Assembly: GCA_963921795.1 (NCBI GenBank)
Contig: OY997639.1
Coordinates: 52,783,318-52,847,317, forward strand
Length of the DNA stretch: 64,000 bases
Source: Nannobrachium achirus
Lineage: Eukaryota > Chordata > Actinopteri > Myctophiformes > Myctophidae
Direction: 5' to 3'
Shown here: positions 59,614-64,000 of the stretch, one piece after another
How positions within the stretch are numbered: position 1 is the stretch's first letter
How the letters are laid out: each line of letters opens with the position of its first letter
Made by a program: the position numbers and the translations under genes
Notes under the pieces: generated by a model
Databases searched by the model: none
The model's input: only the letters and a program-made list of their open reading frames with translations
Told to the model about the DNA's origin: nothing

Positions 59614-59944
59614 TAGCCCTATTCACGGCCCGCCCACTCAGCATCCCCCTGGTGCTGAAGTCACGTTTTGAAGGGTAAAACCCTGCTAAAAGCCCATAGA
59701 GTTAACACAGAAATCGCAAATTTAATGCAATTTCCGATTAGTAAAGTATAAAATACGTCTAGCATGATCAAGAACCCAAGATAATAAAAGGCACAAAGCA
59801 TTGTAATTTACTTTACCGTTCAAAATAATGATTTGTTGGCTTTAAGTCCAGCTATTTCGGTTATAGTTTCCCCTTCTAAACTGACGTCAGCACCAAGAAG
59901 TTGCTGAGAAATTTGCTGAGTGGGCGGGCCATGAATAGGGCTAA
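59614..59944. mobile_element. MITE, copy 2 (complete, about 30 bp inverted ends)
   Basis: The left end TTAGCCCTATTCACGGCCCG and the right-end reverse complement TTAGCCCTATTCATGGCCCG match over about 30 bases, continuing to CCACTCAGCA. The internal sequence is shared with copy 1. No coding capacity. The superfamily is uncertain because no clear target duplication is visible. Confidence 0.8.
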
Positions 59945-60337
59945 TGGAAAAGATGAATCAAGGACTGTCTCCCAGTGTTTTTGCACTTGAATTATAACCA
60001 GAATTGAACCACTCCAAATCTAATAAGATAAGAGAAACATTTATCATCATGACGTTATTGACCATTATAGAATGATTGTGGCTTTTCATCGTCCCGCAAC
60101 CGCTGGGTTGTGTGCGTGCAGGGGTTTCGCACCAAATTCTGGGCCCTGGATACAAGGATTCACTGCGGGCCCCCCATGAATGTTCTTCATAGGGGGAGGG
60201 GGTTTAACCCATTTAGACTGGGAACACATTATTTTGTGCTTTAACTATTGAAAAATAGCAGATATACAAGCTCACAGCGAGCTTGTAGATCTGCTATTTT
60301 TGAGTCTTTGAATAAGGTTTTTGAAAAACCTATGTTT

Positions 60338-60600
60338 CTATCTCAGTGTTGCTCAAACCTTTTCATGTGAAGGACCCCCAAAATGATATGTATTTGGCCA
60401 TGGACACCCATCTCGAAATATTTAGTTCCAGGGACCCCCAGAAGCAAAATTTGAGTTGCAAATGTTCGCTTAAAAAATATTTGCACACATTTTCAAGATT
60501 TTTCAAAAATAGCAGATCTACAAGCTCGCAGCGCTGCACTCGGTGACGCGCTGTGAGCTTGTATATCTGCTATTTTTCAATAGCTAAAGTATAGAATAAT
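60338..60600. repeat. hAT-like repeat fragment containing a hairpin
   Basis: CAGTGTTGCTCAAACCTTTT followed by GGACCCCC blocks, as at 1475-1720. The hairpin at 60504-60579 lies in the same relative place. Confidence 0.55.
60504..60579. repeat. Short hairpin repeat (longest arms)
   Basis: CAAAAATAGCAGATCTACAA pairs with TTGTATATCTGCTATTTTTC. The centre reads GCAGCGCTGCACTCGGTGAC. Arms of about 30 bases. Confidence 0.85.
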
Positions 60601-62534
60601 TAAGGCCCCTCCACCTTGCCCCCCCCCCCTCCCCCCCACTGGTGACGCCCCTGAGAATGCTTGTGGTTTTTCCCTCGCAACTGCTGGGATGTGTGCGTGA
60701 TGGAATTGTAGACAACACTGAAGACGTTACGTGGTAATAAAAACTCAAGCATAACTGTTGTGACCAAGAACGAAGACAACCTTGAGCAGTGTCTGATTAT
60801 TGTCTGTTAACCTGGATATGAAAGTGAGAGCTGGCCTACTTATGGAAGCCATCGGGGAGGGGAGGGCTCTGACCTCATCATGCAGCAGGTTCCAGGGATG
60901 GAGTGATATTCTATGTTTTCAATATCCTGATTATCTAAATTTAGTTTCACATTCAGTTGTTTGTGGTTAGTTGTTAGAGCAAAGCTGGAGAACTATTGAA
61001 TCAGCACATGGTATATGATGAATATGTGTGGATAACATTTTACATTAATACAACAAAGAACCACAACTCAAAAGATACTTGTTGAATCCCTTTGACCCAG
61101 TTTAGCTAAACTTTTAATCTGTATCAGTATGATTGTTTTGAATTATTTGACAACATAGTTTAAAGGGAGGGCATCTTTTCTATATATTACTCCCAATAAT
61201 TTGATGACCAGCAGTGGTTCCCTATGGAGACACAAAGAGCCTGCTTTGTTCCCTATGGAGACACAAAGAGTCTTTATTGGGCTTAGGAATGCAAAAAAAC
61301 AAAACAAAACAAAAAAGTATATCCATGAATTCAAGTCTCCATGGGGTCGATATGTCATTTTGGGGTGAACTATCCCTTTAAAAAAAGTATGGGCGCCTGG
61401 CTGGTGGCAAAGCCACTAATGCCTCCATCAGAGTCTAAGGTGAAGAGCTATCACCTCACGTGATGTAGTTTTCTAGCTATCACCTAAAAATGTATAACAA
61501 AGCCTATAGGTGATAGCTAAAACTACACAGGGCTGTCAAAATTATTACATAATCGTCTAATTGTGATTATTTGACATTATCGCAATTATTTTGTCATAAT
61601 CGTCATAATCGTGAATGTTGAAAAAGTTTCTGAAATACGCGAAAAAACGCGTCGCATCGCGATGACTTATCACCGCAGACTGTACTATGTTAGGGCCATT
61701 TGTGTACTGACAGACCATACTCCTTGTGAAATATGAGACTTCCGTCATGTCTCCCTTCTCTCTGCCTTCAGTTTCCTGACTGTTGCTAACAATAGCTCTC
61801 CTATCTAACAACTTGTCTTTTTTATGCCATAATATAGCCAGACCTTTTATGGTGTGGCTATATGCAGGAGTCTAGCTGTCGGTGGGTCGGTGTATCTGTA
61901 TGCCTGTGTCTGTAGTCTGTACAGAACTAATCTTGCAAACTGCTGGACTGATCAGCACCACATTTCTTGTGTACATGTCATTAGGCCCATATTTTATATT
62001 GGAAGACAATAAGGCTCTGATCAGGCAGAAACTTTGTCTAAATGAGAAGTCATACTGAATTTGTACTGTAGGCCTACATATATGTCATAGATGACTGAGG
62101 TCACAGGTTGGCCATATGAAGCTTGAGATCCATAGGGGAGCCACGTTGTTGATGATCATTCATGTATCCAGAGATCCACATGATTTGATTATTATATTTT
62201 TGGGCGTTGCTATCCGCTCCTACGTCTAGCTTTGTGTGTACTGTGTAGGTCCCTATGTCCCTCCCTATGTCCATATGAGCACAAGACTTTAACGTCATAG
62301 AAAGTACGCAGAGACCCACATCACCACAGCTGATGTCACGGACAGAAAGGCCCATTCCATACAAGGAGATATGCACGTGTGTCATGTTTGACCATGCACC
62401 GGTCACTTCGCACTTGTTGTTTAATACTGTGACTGTGACGTTTTGAAGACAAGATATGTTATATGTATTCTAAAATGGCTAGTTCCATTCCTTGATTCTG
62501 ATTGGCTGGTTTCCCATATTTGCCGTGGTATATA
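60601..62534. other. Intergenic, no gene seen
   Basis: A C-rich run near 60620, a single TTAA-type MITE end ending near 61381 (GGGTGAACTATCCCTTTAA) and a hAT-like left end near 61531 (CAGGGCTGTCAAAATTATTA). Otherwise unrecognised. Confidence 0.45.
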
Positions 62535-63642
62535 GTTTACAGTTTACAGTTTAGGCATTTAGCAGACGCTTTTAATCCAAAGCGACTTACAATAAGCAGA
62601 TACAAAACATCACAAGATAATATGTCAGTACATCAACAGCAATATAACAAGTGCAAATGGATATCTATCTAGAAAAAAAACACAATAAAATCAAAGTTCT
62701 AAAAAAACCTAAAAACAAATGCTAACTATCTTCATGTATGGTCATTGATTTTCTGTAGTGCTAAGGGTTTAGGTGGAGTCTGAAGAGGTGGGTCTTCAGT
62801 CCACGGCGAAAGCTAGCGAGTGAGTCCGTTGTTCTAAGTGCGACAGGGAGTTTATTCCACAACTTGGGGGCCAGGAGGGCAAACTGTCTCGGACGAGTGG
62901 ATTTTTGCCCTGGAGTTTTTAGCGAGGGTTCTGTCAGCCTCCCTGTGTTGGCTGATCTAAGTGAACGGGTGGGGGTGTAGGCGTTGATCAGGTCTTGGAG
63001 GTATGGAGGAGCCATACCTTTGGCTGCTTTGAAGGTCAGCATCAGTGTTTTGTATTCAGTGCGGGCCGCAACCGGGAGCCAGTGGAGGCTGCGGAGAAGG
63101 GGAGAGACATGTGAGAACTTAGGCTGGTTGAAGACCAGTCGTGCCGCGGCGTTTTGGATCAGTTGGAGAGGTTTAAGTGCACATGCCGGGAGACCAGTGA
63201 GGAGAGAGTTACAATAGTCAAGTTTTGATATGACAGATGTCTGAATGAGGAGCTGGGCTGCCTCCTGGGTGAGGAAGGGTCTGATTTTACGGATGTTGCA
63301 GAGTGTGAACCTACAGGATCGGGTGACTGATGCAATGTGTGCCTTGAATGATAGCTGGCTGTCCAGGACCACACCAAGGTTTCTAGCAGTAGGAACTGAA
63401 GTCACCAATGCATTATCTATGGAAATAGTGAGATCTTGCATGGGGCAAGACTTAGCTGGGAAGAAGAGTAGCTCCGTCTTGTCCGGGTTCAGCTTGAGGT
63501 GGTGGGCTGACATCCACTGTGAGATGTCGGCCAAACATGCTGCAATGCGTTCTTCCACCTGGGTTGCAGAAGGGGGGAAGGACAAAAACAGTTGAGTGTC
63601 ATCAGCATAGCAGATATGTGTGTATATGAGCGTATATGAGAC
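62535..63642 (-). mobile_element. L2/CR1-like LINE, 3' half (ORF2 C-terminus and 3' tail)
   Basis: The minus strand encodes the end of a non-LTR reverse transcriptase: the catalytic YADDTQLFLSF motif, LKLNPDKTELLFF, NLGVVLDSQLSF and the C-terminal LLRSLHWLPVAARTEYKTLM and PKLWNKLPVALRTT blocks, stop at 62761. The 3' tail TTTAGCAGACGCTTTTAATC then CAAAGCGACTTACA is a classic teleost L2 tail. The frame is intact from YADD to the stop, but the 5' part is replaced by the element at 63643, so it is not autonomous. The clade assignment is from motif memory. Confidence 0.85.
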
Positions 63643-64000
63643 TAGAGCCCGACAGATATATCGGTCAATTCGATATATCGGTTGTTTTGGAGATATCGGA
63701 AGGGTATCGAACATCGGTGAATTATTCCACCGATATCCGATATATTGTATAATAAATAAATAGATAAAAGACACATATTAATTCATAAACGAGACAAAAC
63801 ACAGCAGAACCCCCAAATTAAAAGAGTATTATTATCCAACAAGCAATAGAAATTGATAACTGCGACCAAACTCAAAGTTTTGACAAAAATGCAATAATCT
63901 GACCATTTATCCGAGGGGCGAGCAGTCAATTAAATGATCTTAAATGAATAAAAAATGATTTTTACAAAACATCGGTATCGATATCGGTATCGGTGCTCTA
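63643..64000. mobile_element. hAT-like element interrupting the LINE
   Basis: Begins TAGAGCCCGACAGATATATC and reaches TATCGGTATCGGTGCTCTA at the last base of the window. The two ends are inverted (TAGAGCCCGA and TAGAGCACCGA). The target duplication cannot be checked because the right flank is outside. Confidence 0.65.

Noticed and set aside
62984..63595. Plus-strand open frames across the LINE
   Set aside because: Antisense to the reverse transcriptase, with no recognisable domain.

Overview
The window is vertebrate genomic DNA, almost certainly from a ray-finned (teleost) fish. The evidence is a multi-exon gene with vertebrate-type splice sites, short introns packed with teleost-type repeats (an L2-like LINE tail, a tRNA-derived SINE, and MITEs with AGTGGTGG or TTAA ends), and many dinucleotide microsatellites. 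I cannot name the species.

Positions 398-49273 on the minus strand carry 53 consecutive coding exons of ubr5 (EDD/hyd), the giant HECT E3 ubiquitin ligase of the N-degron pathway. The start codon (49271-49273) is inside the window. The last exons, which encode most of the HECT domain including its catalytic cysteine, lie beyond the left edge. Splicing the exons as listed gives an open frame of about 2601 codons with every junction in phase. Recognisable parts, in order, are the N-terminal and RCC1-like propeller segments, the UBA domain, the zinc-binding UBR box, a helical scaffold with acidic/serine-rich linkers, the MLLE (PABC) domain and the start of HECT. Three junctions offer in-frame alternative splice sites. 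A YY1-type motif just upstream of the start codon marks the probable promoter, and a MITE sits directly upstream of it.

The interval of about 49.9-53.5 kb is intergenic and made of repeats: a foldback element, a tRNA-derived SINE and two decayed LINE pieces. At 53770-54939 (plus strand) lies an intact clade B (ov-) serpin in a single uninterrupted reading frame. That is unusual for this normally multi-exon family and suggests a retrocopy. It has a TATA box with CRE- and AP-1-like sites upstream, and a reactive-centre loop that is longer than in SERPINB1 and strongly acidic.

From 55.6 kb to the right edge I see no host gene. This part holds minisatellites, a mobile module present three times, a large CA/CG microsatellite, MITEs, and a truncated L2-like LINE interrupted by a hAT-like element that ends at the window edge.

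Two genome-scale patterns stand out. A family of about 60-75 bp hairpins with arms like AGATCTACAAGCTCAC is scattered at ten or more sites. Several DNA transposons still have intact target-site duplications (8 bp hAT type, TTAA type, TTA Harbinger type), including a nearly perfect 313 bp palindrome inside a ubr5 intron. There is no evident functional link between ubr5 and the serpin beyond adjacency.
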